Source of the DNA: Granulicella mallensis MP5ACTX8
GTDB taxonomy: Bacteria > Acidobacteriota > Terriglobia > Terriglobales > Acidobacteriaceae
Assembly (NCBI RefSeq): GCF_000178955.2
Contig: NC_016631.1
Location: 3,162,001 to 3,226,000 of the forward strand
Reading direction: 5' to 3'
Length of the DNA: 64,000 bases
Both the position numbers and the translations under genes were made by a program. Below the pieces are notes generated by a model, which had not been told where the DNA came from, did not search any database, and saw only the letters and a list, made by a program, of their open reading frames with translations. Positions 1 through 9,501 of the stretch are shown piece after piece. Numbering within the stretch: the stretch's first letter is position 1; the number at the start of each line of letters is the position of its first letter.

Positions 1-547
1 CAATTGCAGCGAGGGTCGCCAAAATAACGAGGAAACCGGTAGTGGCAAGTCGCCTGCGCACAAGGACAGCGTACAAAAGATTTGCGATAAGTTCGAAGAA
101 AAGAGTCCACATTACTCTGTCGAGAGGAAAGAGGACGTATCGCGCGGAGGGAAGGACAAGGAGTCCGAGGGCGGTTTCCAAGACGATTCGGGAAATAAAG
201 GTGCCTACAGGGGCGTGCAGGTGCAACTGGAGTGCTAGTTCAACCGCACCGACGACCGTGCCGATAGCGGCGATCGGATACAGGCGGATAAGGCGGGCGA
301 CGAAGAAATTCTTGAAGGTGAGATAGGTGCTGAGTCGCTGCTCGTAGGAGAAGGCGATGACAAAGCCGCTGAGACAGAAAAAAAAATCAACAGCAAGAAA
401 GCTGTTTTCAGTAACAAAGGACTGCGCATAGACCGGTGGAGAATGCCTCATGATGACGAGTATGGCCGCCAAGCCTCGGAGGGCATCAAGGAAATGAAAA
501 CGATGATGCTCGGGCGGCGTGGCTGAATTAACTACGACGTTCGTCAT
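1..547 (-). CDS. Acyltransferase family 3 protein (partial, runs off left edge)
   Basis: The reverse strand reads as an uninterrupted frame from an ATG at 547 to the window edge, about 182 residues. It opens with a short polar leader, then FLDALRGLAA, a hydrophobic segment, and FLAVDFFFCLSGFVI followed by RLIRLYP. This is the N-terminal pattern of membrane acyltransferase-3 (OafA/ExoZ type) enzymes, which move acetyl or succinyl groups onto exported sugars. The expected active-site His is in the RHS after the first membrane segment. The C-terminal half of the usual 350-residue protein lies outside the window. It resembles the partial gene at the right end of the window, which shares the LDxLRG and FLAVDFFFCLSGFV motifs. 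Family confidence is high; the substrate is unknown but is probably the surface polysaccharide made by neighbouring genes. Confidence 0.85.
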   Translation of the reverse strand, partial: MTNVVVNSATPPEHHRFHFLDALRGLAAILVIMRHSPPVYAQSFVTENSFLAVDFFFCLSGFVIAFSYEQRLSTYLTFKNFFVARLIRLYPIAAIGTVVGAVELALQLHLHAPVGTFISRIVLETALGLLVLPSARYVLFPLDRVMWTLFFELIANLLYAVLVRRRLATTGFLVILATLAAI

Positions 548-1478
548 TTATTTCCATTCGTCATAAAGGATGGAGGAGCAGCGCCAATTTTACAAGATAT
601 CCCTAGTCGAGGCTGTGGGTTTGTGGAATGCGGCCTCATGCGCGTTCCAAGTTCGAAGGGCATCAAATCCATAGGCTGCCTTGAGGATCGCCCATGCTCT
701 CCGGAATGGCTATTTTTCTCTTGCTTTTGAGCCAGGGCATGCGAATCGGGCGCTGCGAGAGTTGGCGGAACAGGCGCGAATAAAAACTGCTCAATCCAGT
801 AAAGCCGGTCATCCCAACCGCCCTCTAATCAACATCATCGCTGGGCAACTAGGAGTTCCTGTCGATGTGTGGATAGTTCGAGATTGGGCATGATCGAGGA
901 GTGTAGCGGATACGGAGGTTTTGGGACAAATCGAATAGCCCTCGCGTGGGCTCTATTCGCAGCCTAGGAAAGTCTCATGAAGGCTACGTCTCAAATATCG
1001 CCACATTGGTAGGATTCGAGAGCGCACTGTTGCGAGTCAGAAAGCCGCCCGCGCTCGCGGGCCGCAAAGGAAAGAGCCCGGCGAGGCTCTCCCTAAAGAA
1101 ATTACAACAATTCGCTTCTTGCTCAAAACCGCCGATATGCCTGCCGCTGAGATTGCCTCCCACTCTGGCATTGCTCGCTCCACCCTTTTCCGCACGATCT
1201 ACAAACCTGCCGCTTGAGTGTACACGGCTAATCCGTCTAGGTCAGTGGATGTACTCAATCTCCGGGAAATTGCTCTTCGTTCTTCAGGAAGATGTTTTCC
1301 AGTCCCTACGATCTGCTTTCAAGTTAAAAGCACAATCCACGATGCCCGTTCGTGAAAATGAATTTCAAATTGCCCCACTACCATGGCCCTCTTGTCTTAT
1401 CAGGAGAGCCACGGACCTTCCCTCGCGTATACTGAACAGATCGAGATCTCAAATCTACAATGCTGAGTGCACGCTGAC
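548..1478. other. Gene-poor region with recombinase relic
   Basis: About 930 bases without an intact recognisable gene. It contains the serine-recombinase remnant listed separately. It also has a short open frame at 681-893 (70 codons, non-ATG start) whose product I do not recognise and which may be debris. The composition and broken frames suggest an old insertion or deletion scar between the acyltransferase and the glycosyltransferase. Confidence 0.5.
1014..1217 (+). pseudogene. C-terminal fragment of a serine recombinase (resolvase/invertase)
   Basis: The frame beginning at 1014 reads IRERTVASQKAARARG, then a Lys/Gly-rich linker, then LLKTADMPAAEIASHSGIA and RSTLFRTIYKPAA before a TGA at 1215-1217. 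This matches the end of resolvase/invertase proteins: the tail of the E-helix (IRERT..A...AARARGR), the linker, and the Hin-type helix-turn-helix ending in SrsTLyR. The frame is closed by a TGA at 978-980, and the catalytic N-terminal domain with its Ser is missing. It is therefore a decayed remnant of about 67 codons. It probably marks a former mobile element or invertible segment beside the polysaccharide genes. Confidence 0.7.
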
Positions 1479-2432
1479 ATGATCGAGTCTCAACCCCTGA
1501 TTAGTGTGATTGTGCCGTGCTTCAACGAAGAAGATGGCATTGCCATGTGTCACGAACGGCTCTCCGCCGTTTTGAGCGGTATTACCGAAGCCTACGAAAT
1601 CATCTACGTAGATGACGGCTCCCGAGATCGCACCGCAGAGCTGCTGCGCAGCTTTCACCAAGCTGATCCGCGCGTCGTCGTACTTCGATTCAGCCGCAAC
1701 TTCGGCCATCAACCGGCGGTTTCGGCCGGGCTGGATGCCGTACGCGGCCAGGCCGTGGTGATCATAGACGCCGATCTCCAGGATCCTCCGGAGCTAATCC
1801 CCTCCATGCTCGAGCTCTGGCGCAAGGACTATCAGGTGGTTTACGGCGTGCGCGTAAACCGCGAGGGCGAAACCGGCTTCAAGTTGTGGTCCGCCAAGAT
1901 GTTTTACCGCATCATTAACTCGCTCTCCGATGTCGAAATTCCGCTCGATACCGGAGACTTTCGCCTTATGGACCAAGCCATTGTAAGCGCGTTCCGGCAG
2001 ATGCCAGAGCGGCACCGTCTGTTGAGAGGCATGTCCAGTTGGATCGGCTTCAACCAGATTGGGCTGCACTACGAGCGCTCAGCGCGCTTTGCCGGCACGA
2101 CCAAATATCCGCTGCGTAAAATGCTAGGCCTCGCGCTCGACGGCATCGTGTCGTTCTCCACCATTCCGCTTCGCTTGGTGACCATTATGGGCTTCGCAGC
2201 AGCACTGCTGGCGTTTATCGGGATTGTGTACTCGCTGGTGGTGCGACTGGTTACCCACTCGTGGGTACAGGGCTGGGCGATATCGTTCATCGGCATGCTC
2301 TTCATGTCGGGCACGCAGATGCTCTGCCTGGGTGTGCTGGGAGAGTATGTGGGGCGCATCTATACCGAGTCCAAACAGCGGCCGCTGTACCTGCTGCGCG
2401 AGGTACTGCGCTCGTCGCAGCCCCGTCCGTAA
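1479..2432 (+). CDS. GtrB/DPM-like family 2 glycosyltransferase (polyprenyl-phosphate sugar transferase)
   Basis: A 317-residue GT2 enzyme of the dolichol/undecaprenyl-phosphate glycosyltransferase branch. It has the N-terminal VIVPCFNEE strand, YVDDGSRDRT, the DAD metal-binding motif at about residues 97-99 followed by LQDPPE, and GDFRLMD. Two hydrophobic segments lie near the C-terminus (about 229-251 and 262-285), as in GtrB and ArnC-type enzymes. It is expected to load a sugar from a nucleotide donor onto undecaprenyl phosphate at the inner membrane. The ATG at 1479 is preferred; a GTG at 1467 is possible, and neither has a strong ribosome binding site. It converges with the flippase gene, which fits a role in surface glycan modification. 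The sugar is unknown. Confidence 0.85.
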   Translation: MIESQPLISVIVPCFNEEDGIAMCHERLSAVLSGITEAYEIIYVDDGSRDRTAELLRSFHQADPRVVVLRFSRNFGHQPAVSAGLDAVRGQAVVIIDADLQDPPELIPSMLELWRKDYQVVYGVRVNREGETGFKLWSAKMFYRIINSLSDVEIPLDTGDFRLMDQAIVSAFRQMPERHRLLRGMSSWIGFNQIGLHYERSARFAGTTKYPLRKMLGLALDGIVSFSTIPLRLVTIMGFAAALLAFIGIVYSLVVRLVTHSWVQGWAISFIGMLFMSGTQMLCLGVLGEYVGRIYTESKQRPLYLLREVLRSSQPRP

Positions 2433-2538
2433 ATACCCCGTTCAATCGCTCAAATCGCCGAGCATCGCTGGAGGCCTCTGGCGTCATAGGCGTTAGGGGG
2501 GTGCTCGACAGGTCTGCAATCCAGCGTTGCAATCAATG

Positions 2539-2576
2539 GACAGTTGACGGCGCGCTGGTTGGTGCCCTCAACTGTC
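2539..2576. terminator. Bidirectional hairpin between convergent genes
   Basis: GACAGTTGA (2539-2547) pairs with TCAACTGTC (2568-2576), and further pairing of GGCGC with GTGCC extends the stem inward. It lies between the convergent glycosyltransferase and flippase genes. No long T-tract is present, so termination efficiency is uncertain. Confidence 0.5.
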
Positions 2577-2582
2577 TATCTC

Positions 2583-3995
2583 TTATGACTCGCTCTTTCT
2601 GGGCACGGGCTCAAGAGGCATGCTGCCATCTTCCAGAGGATATAAGTCCATATAAGCTTCGGATTCGACCACGCTTTCGGGAACCATCACAGGCTTTTCC
2701 TCGGTCTCCCTTGGTCCCTTGATAAATCCATAGGCGCCGGAAAGAACATTGATAAAAAGCGAGGTCACATTGGTAGCCACAGTGAGCCACAGCACACCTC
2801 GCACTGTGCTCATATCAGCTTTGAAAATAAAGAGGATCTGTACAGCAAGTGTAAGTCCGATGCTGAGACCAACATTCCACCAGTAGACGAATTTTCGCGC
2901 AGTATGGATACACCACATCACCGAACTGAAGAAGCTTATCGAGCTTGCGGCTACCGCAAGCTGAACTTCAAACCGCAGATTACTGTATTGCGGCCCCAAT
3001 ACCCACAGCAGAACCTGGGGAAAGAAATAGGTCATCTGCATAACGGCTAAACAAATTGCCGCAGTAAGCAGTAGAGTGATCGTATAGCTGGATCGCAAGC
3101 GCGATTTAGGCAGCTTCGCGAAATAGGGCTCTATAAACAGAGCATTTCCCTGCTTAAAGATGACAAAGATCTGTCCCAGTCTCGCCAATGCTCCCACACT
3201 CGATACGCCCTGTGTATGCCCGAAAAAGGTGATCAGGAAAAGGGATATCTGTCCCTGAAGAGCATAGAAGATGGCTTGCGGGACATTAGGTAGCGCAAGC
3301 CCAACGATGGCACGTTTCAATTGAGGCGTTGGCGTACCGACGACTCCAAGAAGCTTGCGTGCGTGCAAATAATAGTCAATGCCGACATAGACTAGTCCCA
3401 GAACGTTGAGCAAAATGGCCGTAAAGGGTCCCAGTAAGCGCAGCCACCAAAATAATCCGAGCAGTATCAGGGTCCCCACGCTCGAAATCATTTGGGCTCG
3501 ATACCAAAGTGCTCGTTTACTCAGCAGAATCAGAACCGCGCCATACGCTGAACCGATGCGCACAAACCATGTGGAGATCAGCAGGATCACGATCATCGAT
3601 GCGACGACCGGCCAATTCCAATTTCTGTGCTTTACCAGGATGGGATAGAAAAAGATGGTCCCTGTGCCCACTATTCCAAAGGCCCAATACGAAAGTTGCC
3701 GCAACGACGCAACGTAATCGGCGATGAGCTTGCGATTATCGATACGATCGCCGACGAGCGGAATCAGCGTCCCGGAGAAATTCACATCCATAAGGACAAG
3801 GAGAGTACCCTGGACACCGAAGAGAACAACGAACTTCGCATACTCGGACGACGGCAGTAAACGTACGCAGAGGAGGCCGTAGAGGAGGGTCGCCGCAATG
3901 GTAACGCCCTGGGCACTGAAGTACTGGAGCATCGCCCCAGCCTTAGCAGCAACCTGATCGTACAGCGCGCGAAAAATTCTTTTGTTCTTAACCAT
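2583..3995 (-). CDS. Wzx-like polysaccharide flippase / MATE-superfamily membrane protein
   Basis: A 470-residue polytopic membrane protein with roughly 12 hydrophobic segments and a charged C-terminal tail. It begins with a short cytoplasmic leader and an FSAQGVTIAATLLYGLLCVRLL segment that recalls the first helix of PST/Wzx exporters (for example, RLLPSSEYAKFVVL). No catalytic motif is visible. The family translocates lipid-linked oligosaccharide repeats across the inner membrane. The assignment rests on topology, size and context: it is the last gene of a minus-strand block with a beta-propeller exoprotein, a beta-helix exoprotein and a Wzi-like protein. The roughly 60-residue tail after the final helix is acidic, rich in Pro/Glu, and unusual for Wzx. 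Confidence 0.7.
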   Translation of the reverse strand: MVKNKRIFRALYDQVAAKAGAMLQYFSAQGVTIAATLLYGLLCVRLLPSSEYAKFVVLFGVQGTLLVLMDVNFSGTLIPLVGDRIDNRKLIADYVASLRQLSYWAFGIVGTGTIFFYPILVKHRNWNWPVVASMIVILLISTWFVRIGSAYGAVLILLSKRALWYRAQMISSVGTLILLGLFWWLRLLGPFTAILLNVLGLVYVGIDYYLHARKLLGVVGTPTPQLKRAIVGLALPNVPQAIFYALQGQISLFLITFFGHTQGVSSVGALARLGQIFVIFKQGNALFIEPYFAKLPKSRLRSSYTITLLLTAAICLAVMQMTYFFPQVLLWVLGPQYSNLRFEVQLAVAASSISFFSSVMWCIHTARKFVYWWNVGLSIGLTLAVQILFIFKADMSTVRGVLWLTVATNVTSLFINVLSGAYGFIKGPRETEEKPVMVPESVVESEAYMDLYPLEDGSMPLEPVPRKSES

Positions 3996-4236
3996 GACAT
4001 CCTTAGACGCTTGCCATAACTCGCTGTTAGGAGCTATGGCAGTTGAGACAACAATCGATCAGAGTGCAGGCAGTCCACATTTCCCTAAGGAGAGTTGCCA
4101 GGAGCATGTACTGGGCTGCTTCGTTCATTATAAGAGAGCCATGGGCTGAGCTCCTACAACCTCAGAACTCATTGGTCCATCATTCAAGGACACAGTTCGA
4201 GTGCATGCATTCATCTAGTGGCTGCAATTGGTGGCT

Positions 4237-6891
4237 CTATTGCAAAGTCACAGTACGGCCAAGGGCTCCAGTTGCTGTAAGTTCGGTGAGGGTTTCAAGT
4301 CCAGAGATATCCCACTCGTGCAAGCCAGGAAAGTAGCTCTCATCTCCATGGATAATCTTGATGTGGGATCCAACCTTAAAAGCCTTGAAAGCGCCCACAT
4401 CTCCGCAAAACCCAGGGACTTTCTTCTCCCCCGTAGCAACGTTTGGAACTCCATTGATTCCCCATGCATCCTGACCATTTGGGGTAGCGGAAAACTTAGT
4501 CATATAGCCAAACTGGCCGATGAATAAACCATTTTCGTGATAGTGAAAAAATTGACACCCCCAGGCAGAGTAGTTGCCGGCATACATCGCAAAAACCTCC
4601 TTCCCTACGGAGTGAATGTCTCCGCCCTCTGCGGCCATATAGGCAAGATCAGCCGCAGGAAAGTTGCCATCCCCATCAGCCCACGCTATATCTTTTTGAG
4701 GCATCGCGGTCCATGCAAATGATGTCCCTCCTGGTAGAACTCCACCCAAATGATAGGCTGGGGTCTTTCCTGATACATCGTGGTTCACATTCTGGTCGAA
4801 GACCACCGTGATCCCGCCACTCGTCGGATCGGATGCAAGAGCGGAGTTCCATGGCTCTCCGTGCACATGATCCACCGCGATGGTTTGCCCATTGACTAAA
4901 GGTCCGTATACAGGCATGTTCTCTGAATCGTACCCGGTAAGAGGATAGTGAGCGAAGGTATATTGTGTCTTGGGTCCACCACGCTGAACATACATCTGAT
5001 CTCCGTTAGACGACATGGTTGTCCAACCATAAATATTTGTCGCCAAAGATTTTGCCGCAGTCACACTCCCATTCGAGTTGAGAATCGTCCAGACGAACTT
5101 GTTCATGATGTCCCCGACAAGAGCGTAGGTTCTCCCATTGGCCGGACTCTTCCAGACATCGCGGATATGTGGAATCAACGAAGCAGTTGGAAACCCTACC
5201 GACGATATGACACACGGCAACCAGTAATGGGATGCAGTCCACGCTCCGTTTCCTCCTAAAGCAGGATCGGGGTCTCCCGGAACAAGTTCTTTCGACCAAT
5301 CACGTGTTATCTCCATCATGGCCCCCTGCCCCGCAAATAGCCTGGTTGGATCATTCATTGCCGCCGCAATCGTGCGTTGCCATGATTGGTACATAACGCG
5401 ATTCGTATAGGTCCACACTCCTGAGGACAAATGGAAGAACTTGATTTGACCGGTCGAATTATCGCCTATTTCCAGGTTATTTTTATCATCCACATTGATA
5501 AACGTATCAAGTTGTCCTGCAGCTTCATCCACCTGCCGAGTCACATCCATTCCGCCATAATCGAAATAGAACTTGTCAGGAGACATGGTTGAGTCACAGG
5601 AATCTCCAATGCCGTAACCACCAGGCTTTCCAAGCTTTCTCACAAGCTCATTCGTCTTGGCGTTGTACTCGAATACCTGCTGGTTCTTTCCGCCATCTGC
5701 AATGAACAGGTCTCCAGTCAAAGGGCTAACGGCCAGGGCGACGGGATTGCTGAGTCCTCGAATAGGTGTCGTAATGATATTGGTTGATCCGACATCTGCG
5801 ATCTTGGAGAGAGTGTCACCACTTCGACCATCGCCGGAGAGCACCCAGAGATTCCCTGCAAGATCAAACGCCATTCGTTGTGGGTTCGTGATTGAAATGG
5901 ATCCTGCCACCCCACCGACAGGAGTTCCCGTGTCTTTATCGAACAGCTTGATGACATCGGCACTCGCTACAAGATTGCGTTTGCCATGCGCGGTGGCGAG
6001 TAGGCTTCCATGACGTTGCACTGCAACACCGGTAATAATCCCCTCGGTGTTGTTGATGGCATCGGCACCTTGTACCGTAACGTAACGTACATTTTTAGGA
6101 TCAACAGCGTTCATGAAATATGCGCGTGGCAAAACCGTTCCAGCGGAAAAATTGTGAATGTTACCTTTTTTGTCCACCGCGGTGACCCAGCTTTTGACGG
6201 TAGATCCAGGCAGATAAATCATGCTGGAATAGTAGATAAGATTCCCGTCAGTGGAAGCTCTAAGAAACATTGCGCCTCCAATACTCTGCGGAATCAGTGG
6301 GATCACCCGAAGAGAAGGTGTGGCCAACGGGAAGGTAATAGAGTTATAGCCGCCTTCGTTATATCCCTCGGCAGTAAAGCCCTCACCGCCGATAGAAACA
6401 AGATCATAGGGGAATAGCCCTCCCACGCCCGACCACGAATCGGGAGCGGTAGGGTCCGGACTCGTGTCTGCTAATACCCCATCCCATCGGTATTGAACAC
6501 TGTTGTATTGGAGCAAAAGAGTAAAGGGCCCGCCTACTGCGGGGACGCCATAATCGTCGAGACCATCCCAGACTTCTCCATGCTCGCCCGGGGAATAAGC
6601 ACGGTTTTGCCATAGTTTTCGAATAACCACGCCGGCCGCATTTTTCACCTCTGCGCTGGTGGAGCGTACAGGCACCGGAGGAGTTCCGACTGTAGCGGGG
6701 ATGGTAAAGATAAAGCCCATCTGATTCGAACGAATAGGAACGATGAACGCTCCGTTCTGGAAGGCAGAATTAGCCGTACTGAAGTAGTGAGGCTTCGCCC
6801 AATCTGCAGGAAGTTGAATAGGCGTATTTTGGGCACGCAAGGCGGAGCCCAGTATTACCGTCAAAAAAATCGTTTGGATGAGCCTCTTCAT
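4237..6891 (-). CDS. Secreted FlgD-Ig / NHL-like beta-propeller protein, function unknown
   Basis: An 884-residue exported protein with a clear signal peptide (MKRLIQTIFLTVILGSALRAQ-like, cleavage after ALRA). Residues about 60-130 look like a FlgD-type Ig fold (VWDGLDDYGVPAVGG then FTLLL). The middle contains NHL/SMP-like blades, e.g. NPQRMAFDLAGNLWVLSG and NPVALAVSPLTGDLFIADGG, pointing to a beta-propeller. No catalytic residues can be assigned. It starts three bases after the stop of the beta-helix gene, so the two are translationally coupled and probably act together outside the inner membrane. A role in binding or processing the exopolysaccharide is inference only. It could also be a sugar-acid lyase with a propeller fold. 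Confidence 0.65.
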   Translation of the reverse strand: MKRLIQTIFLTVILGSALRAQNTPIQLPADWAKPHYFSTANSAFQNGAFIVPIRSNQMGFIFTIPATVGTPPVPVRSTSAEVKNAAGVVIRKLWQNRAYSPGEHGEVWDGLDDYGVPAVGGPFTLLLQYNSVQYRWDGVLADTSPDPTAPDSWSGVGGLFPYDLVSIGGEGFTAEGYNEGGYNSITFPLATPSLRVIPLIPQSIGGAMFLRASTDGNLIYYSSMIYLPGSTVKSWVTAVDKKGNIHNFSAGTVLPRAYFMNAVDPKNVRYVTVQGADAINNTEGIITGVAVQRHGSLLATAHGKRNLVASADVIKLFDKDTGTPVGGVAGSISITNPQRMAFDLAGNLWVLSGDGRSGDTLSKIADVGSTNIITTPIRGLSNPVALAVSPLTGDLFIADGGKNQQVFEYNAKTNELVRKLGKPGGYGIGDSCDSTMSPDKFYFDYGGMDVTRQVDEAAGQLDTFINVDDKNNLEIGDNSTGQIKFFHLSSGVWTYTNRVMYQSWQRTIAAAMNDPTRLFAGQGAMMEITRDWSKELVPGDPDPALGGNGAWTASHYWLPCVISSVGFPTASLIPHIRDVWKSPANGRTYALVGDIMNKFVWTILNSNGSVTAAKSLATNIYGWTTMSSNGDQMYVQRGGPKTQYTFAHYPLTGYDSENMPVYGPLVNGQTIAVDHVHGEPWNSALASDPTSGGITVVFDQNVNHDVSGKTPAYHLGGVLPGGTSFAWTAMPQKDIAWADGDGNFPAADLAYMAAEGGDIHSVGKEVFAMYAGNYSAWGCQFFHYHENGLFIGQFGYMTKFSATPNGQDAWGINGVPNVATGEKKVPGFCGDVGAFKAFKVGSHIKIIHGDESYFPGLHEWDISGLETLTELTATGALGRTVTLQ

Positions 6892-6894
6892 GGC

Positions 6895-9222
6895 TTAATC
6901 GCTTCCCGGTGCAGGAGCAAATTGGAAGATACATACGACGGTTGCGGCCACTGAAGATGTAACCATTACGTTATTCATATCGCCAGAAATTAGAGAGACC
7001 GAAGGCGAACTTGCACCGTCCGTCGAATAACAGTTGCTGATTGGATTCGGGGTTCCGAGGTTATGCCTGAACTTTAGAGAGCCAGCTTTGCCAAAGGTGT
7101 TCTGCAGGGTGATGACATGTCCGCCACTCGGCATTCCAGCCACCATATCCCAGGATGAAGAAGCTGTGCGGTCATCAGAAAAAGATGTACCAAGCAAGGT
7201 TGTGGTGAAATGGGAACGGCCCGGATCAGGGTTGGATACACCTTCAAATCGATTGGCCGGTCCAGAGGGTAAGTTTGTTGGAGTTTCGATGACAGCAACT
7301 GCCTTTGTACCAGGCGGGATGAATGGATCTTTGTATGTGTTTCCAAGGACAGGCATCCTGATCATGCTGAATCGGCTATTGGTCACACTGGCTATGATCG
7401 GAGATCTGTAGCTTTTGTCCTGCCACACATTAGAGATGCTTACGTTCTGCGAGACATAAGGCGACCTCGAAAGAATGGTAATCGCTCGGTCAGAGATGCC
7501 TCTATAACACTGAAAACGGCTCGAATTGCCTGATCCAAAAAGATAGTCGACCGAGCGGACCTGTGGCGTTAGAGTCGTTGGGCACACTCCCTGCCCATTT
7601 GCGGCTTTGGGCGTAGAGGCAGGAGTAAAATCCCCGTGCCACACAAATTTCTCAAAGAATTGATCGAGAAGAGCGTTGTAACTGTTCCCAGATTGCTGGT
7701 ATTGACGAAAATTATTGATGACAAGCCCATCTGCAGACCCACCTAAGGCATAGGTATAAATACCCCCACCGCTCGAAACGTCGGTTCCGCCCATAGAACC
7801 GAGACCAAACTCGCCACGCGAGGTGTATTGGCCTCCCACGACAATCCCGCCGGAAGCATAATTTGAAATATTGTCGATGACTGTGCCGGGCCCCGTCTGG
7901 ACAGCATAAAAGAAGAGGCCTCCTCCAGAACCAGGGATATAGGTCTTCGGCCCCTGAACCCTGGGCGTTGCGTACTGTTCCGTGACGTTCTCGACGGTAA
8001 AATTATTGGTTGTCCCGGCCAACCAGATGCCCGCAGGCGCAGCAAGATGAACGTTTTTGATCGCAATGTTCCGGGCTTGATTTCCGTAAGCATCGCACAG
8101 GGCAACAATCTGGTTTGGACCGTAGACGCCTGTCTGCCAGTCTGTCTGGATCGTGCCACCATCGCCTTCGATGCTTACCCCGGCACGAAGCTGTATGGCA
8201 CACCCGACTGTCACAGCAGAAGAGGGAGCAATATTTTTTGCCTGTGCCGTTCCCTCGCTTGCTGATTCCCCCACCCAGATAGGAACCTTTGCCGAGGCAT
8301 TCCCGTTATAAGTGCACCCCGAACCCGGGGCCGTCACACGAACCGAGGTTAGAGCACTTACGCTCAAACCCGATTTGCCAGTCGTCCCCGCAAACTGAGG
8401 TTTGATCTTGCAAACCAGCGCTGTTGGCAGTCCAAAAGTGAAGCCTTGATAACCATTTCCCTGCGGCATCCCAGTGCTATTCGAGACCGATGTCGCGGAG
8501 GTAAATGTGCCGTCCGACAGGATTGCCATCACAGCAGCCCCATCGGCTCCCTGGGCAAAAGAATAGACATCTACTCCGGTTGGAGGGTAGTTAATCCCTG
8601 CACTATCCACCACGCAAGAGCCAGGAATTGGAACCCCGTTATTGTCAGTGAGGGCATACACGGAGCCACCTGAACCACGATAGGAGGCATCCTTGATCTG
8701 CCCGATGACCCATCCCTTTGGGTTATAGCCTTTTCCGCCGGAGATGCCACAGATCTGAATAGAACCATTCACAACATCTAACGAAAATTGTGCCCCCTCT
8801 CCGGCCGAAGCCCGGGAGTAATCTCCAAAGTCACGAGGCATGAGTATCTGGTAGTTGGCCTTTGTGCAGCGATAGTTGCGTCCGTTGAGATGCACAACTT
8901 TGGGAGTGTTCAGACCAGCCCCTTGGGCAGCATATTGAATTGCCAGGTTGATCGCAGCACAATCATCACCGTTTTCTCCCGAACCTGTTCCCGCAGCACC
9001 AAACTGTTCTGGGTTGAGACTAAGCCTCAACTGATCGTCACGATCGAGGACCGTTGTCGACCCCTTTTGCATAAAACCCGGTAACGAAGGCGCAGCAAGA
9101 TTTCCTTTTGCTGCTTCGACGGGAACACCTGCGGAACTCCCTTTCGTGGCATTTGCTCCGCTGACGCCCTGCCCGTATGCCGGAACAGCCAGAATAAAGA
9201 GGAGGCAAAACAGCTTCTTCAT
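6895..9222 (-). CDS. Secreted right-handed beta-helix (pectate-lyase-3-like) protein
   Basis: A 775-residue exported protein with signal peptide MKKLFCLLFILAVPAYGQ. After a short linker it shows FGAAGTGSGENGDDCAAINLAIQYAA, which is the entry motif (FGAkgDG..dDt.Ai..Ai) of pectate-lyase-3/GH28-like right-handed beta-helices and phage tailspikes. Long Gly/Ser/Asn-rich stretches with evenly spaced hydrophobics follow, as expected for helix rungs. The family cleaves or binds acidic or branched polysaccharides; the exact activity cannot be read. It is preceded by a Wzi-like gene and followed, three bases later, by a beta-propeller exoprotein. That context suggests trimming, release or surface organisation of the exported polysaccharide. 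Confidence 0.7.
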   Translation of the reverse strand: MKKLFCLLFILAVPAYGQGVSGANATKGSSAGVPVEAAKGNLAAPSLPGFMQKGSTTVLDRDDQLRLSLNPEQFGAAGTGSGENGDDCAAINLAIQYAAQGAGLNTPKVVHLNGRNYRCTKANYQILMPRDFGDYSRASAGEGAQFSLDVVNGSIQICGISGGKGYNPKGWVIGQIKDASYRGSGGSVYALTDNNGVPIPGSCVVDSAGINYPPTGVDVYSFAQGADGAAVMAILSDGTFTSATSVSNSTGMPQGNGYQGFTFGLPTALVCKIKPQFAGTTGKSGLSVSALTSVRVTAPGSGCTYNGNASAKVPIWVGESASEGTAQAKNIAPSSAVTVGCAIQLRAGVSIEGDGGTIQTDWQTGVYGPNQIVALCDAYGNQARNIAIKNVHLAAPAGIWLAGTTNNFTVENVTEQYATPRVQGPKTYIPGSGGGLFFYAVQTGPGTVIDNISNYASGGIVVGGQYTSRGEFGLGSMGGTDVSSGGGIYTYALGGSADGLVINNFRQYQQSGNSYNALLDQFFEKFVWHGDFTPASTPKAANGQGVCPTTLTPQVRSVDYLFGSGNSSRFQCYRGISDRAITILSRSPYVSQNVSISNVWQDKSYRSPIIASVTNSRFSMIRMPVLGNTYKDPFIPPGTKAVAVIETPTNLPSGPANRFEGVSNPDPGRSHFTTTLLGTSFSDDRTASSSWDMVAGMPSGGHVITLQNTFGKAGSLKFRHNLGTPNPISNCYSTDGASSPSVSLISGDMNNVMVTSSVAATVVCIFQFAPAPGSD

Positions 9223-9396
9223 TGGGTCCTTTCGGTGGCCTTACAACTGCACACTGCCAAGGTTATAGGGTGACGGAGATTACACCGCTCTAAGATCCTG
9301 GGAGGATATAAGGATCATTCTGATTACCATAAAAGACGGCGAATTCAATGCCAGCAATACTGGCAGGATTAACTTAAGGCCGCCTACAAACGCCAA

Positions 9397-9421
9397 TATC
9401 ACTTATCACCATTGAGTGATA
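9397..9421. promoter_or_regulatory. Inverted repeat upstream of the beta-helix gene
   Basis: TATCACT (9397-9403) and AGTGATA (9415-9421) form a dyad with an 11-base spacer. It lies about 175 bases upstream of the beta-helix start, in the 279-base gap that follows the Wzi gene. It could be an operator. The rest of the gap shows nothing recognisable. Confidence 0.3.
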
Positions 9422-9501
9422 GAACCCCCACGATCCGCCCCTATCGTCAAATTCGGTTCCTTCTTCCATCAGAGCAAACACAATTCATGGGCAAGCATTA
9501 C

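Noticed and set aside
681..893. Open frame of 70 codons beside the recombinase relic
   Set aside because: Starts without ATG, has no recognisable motif and lies in a decayed region; treated as debris.
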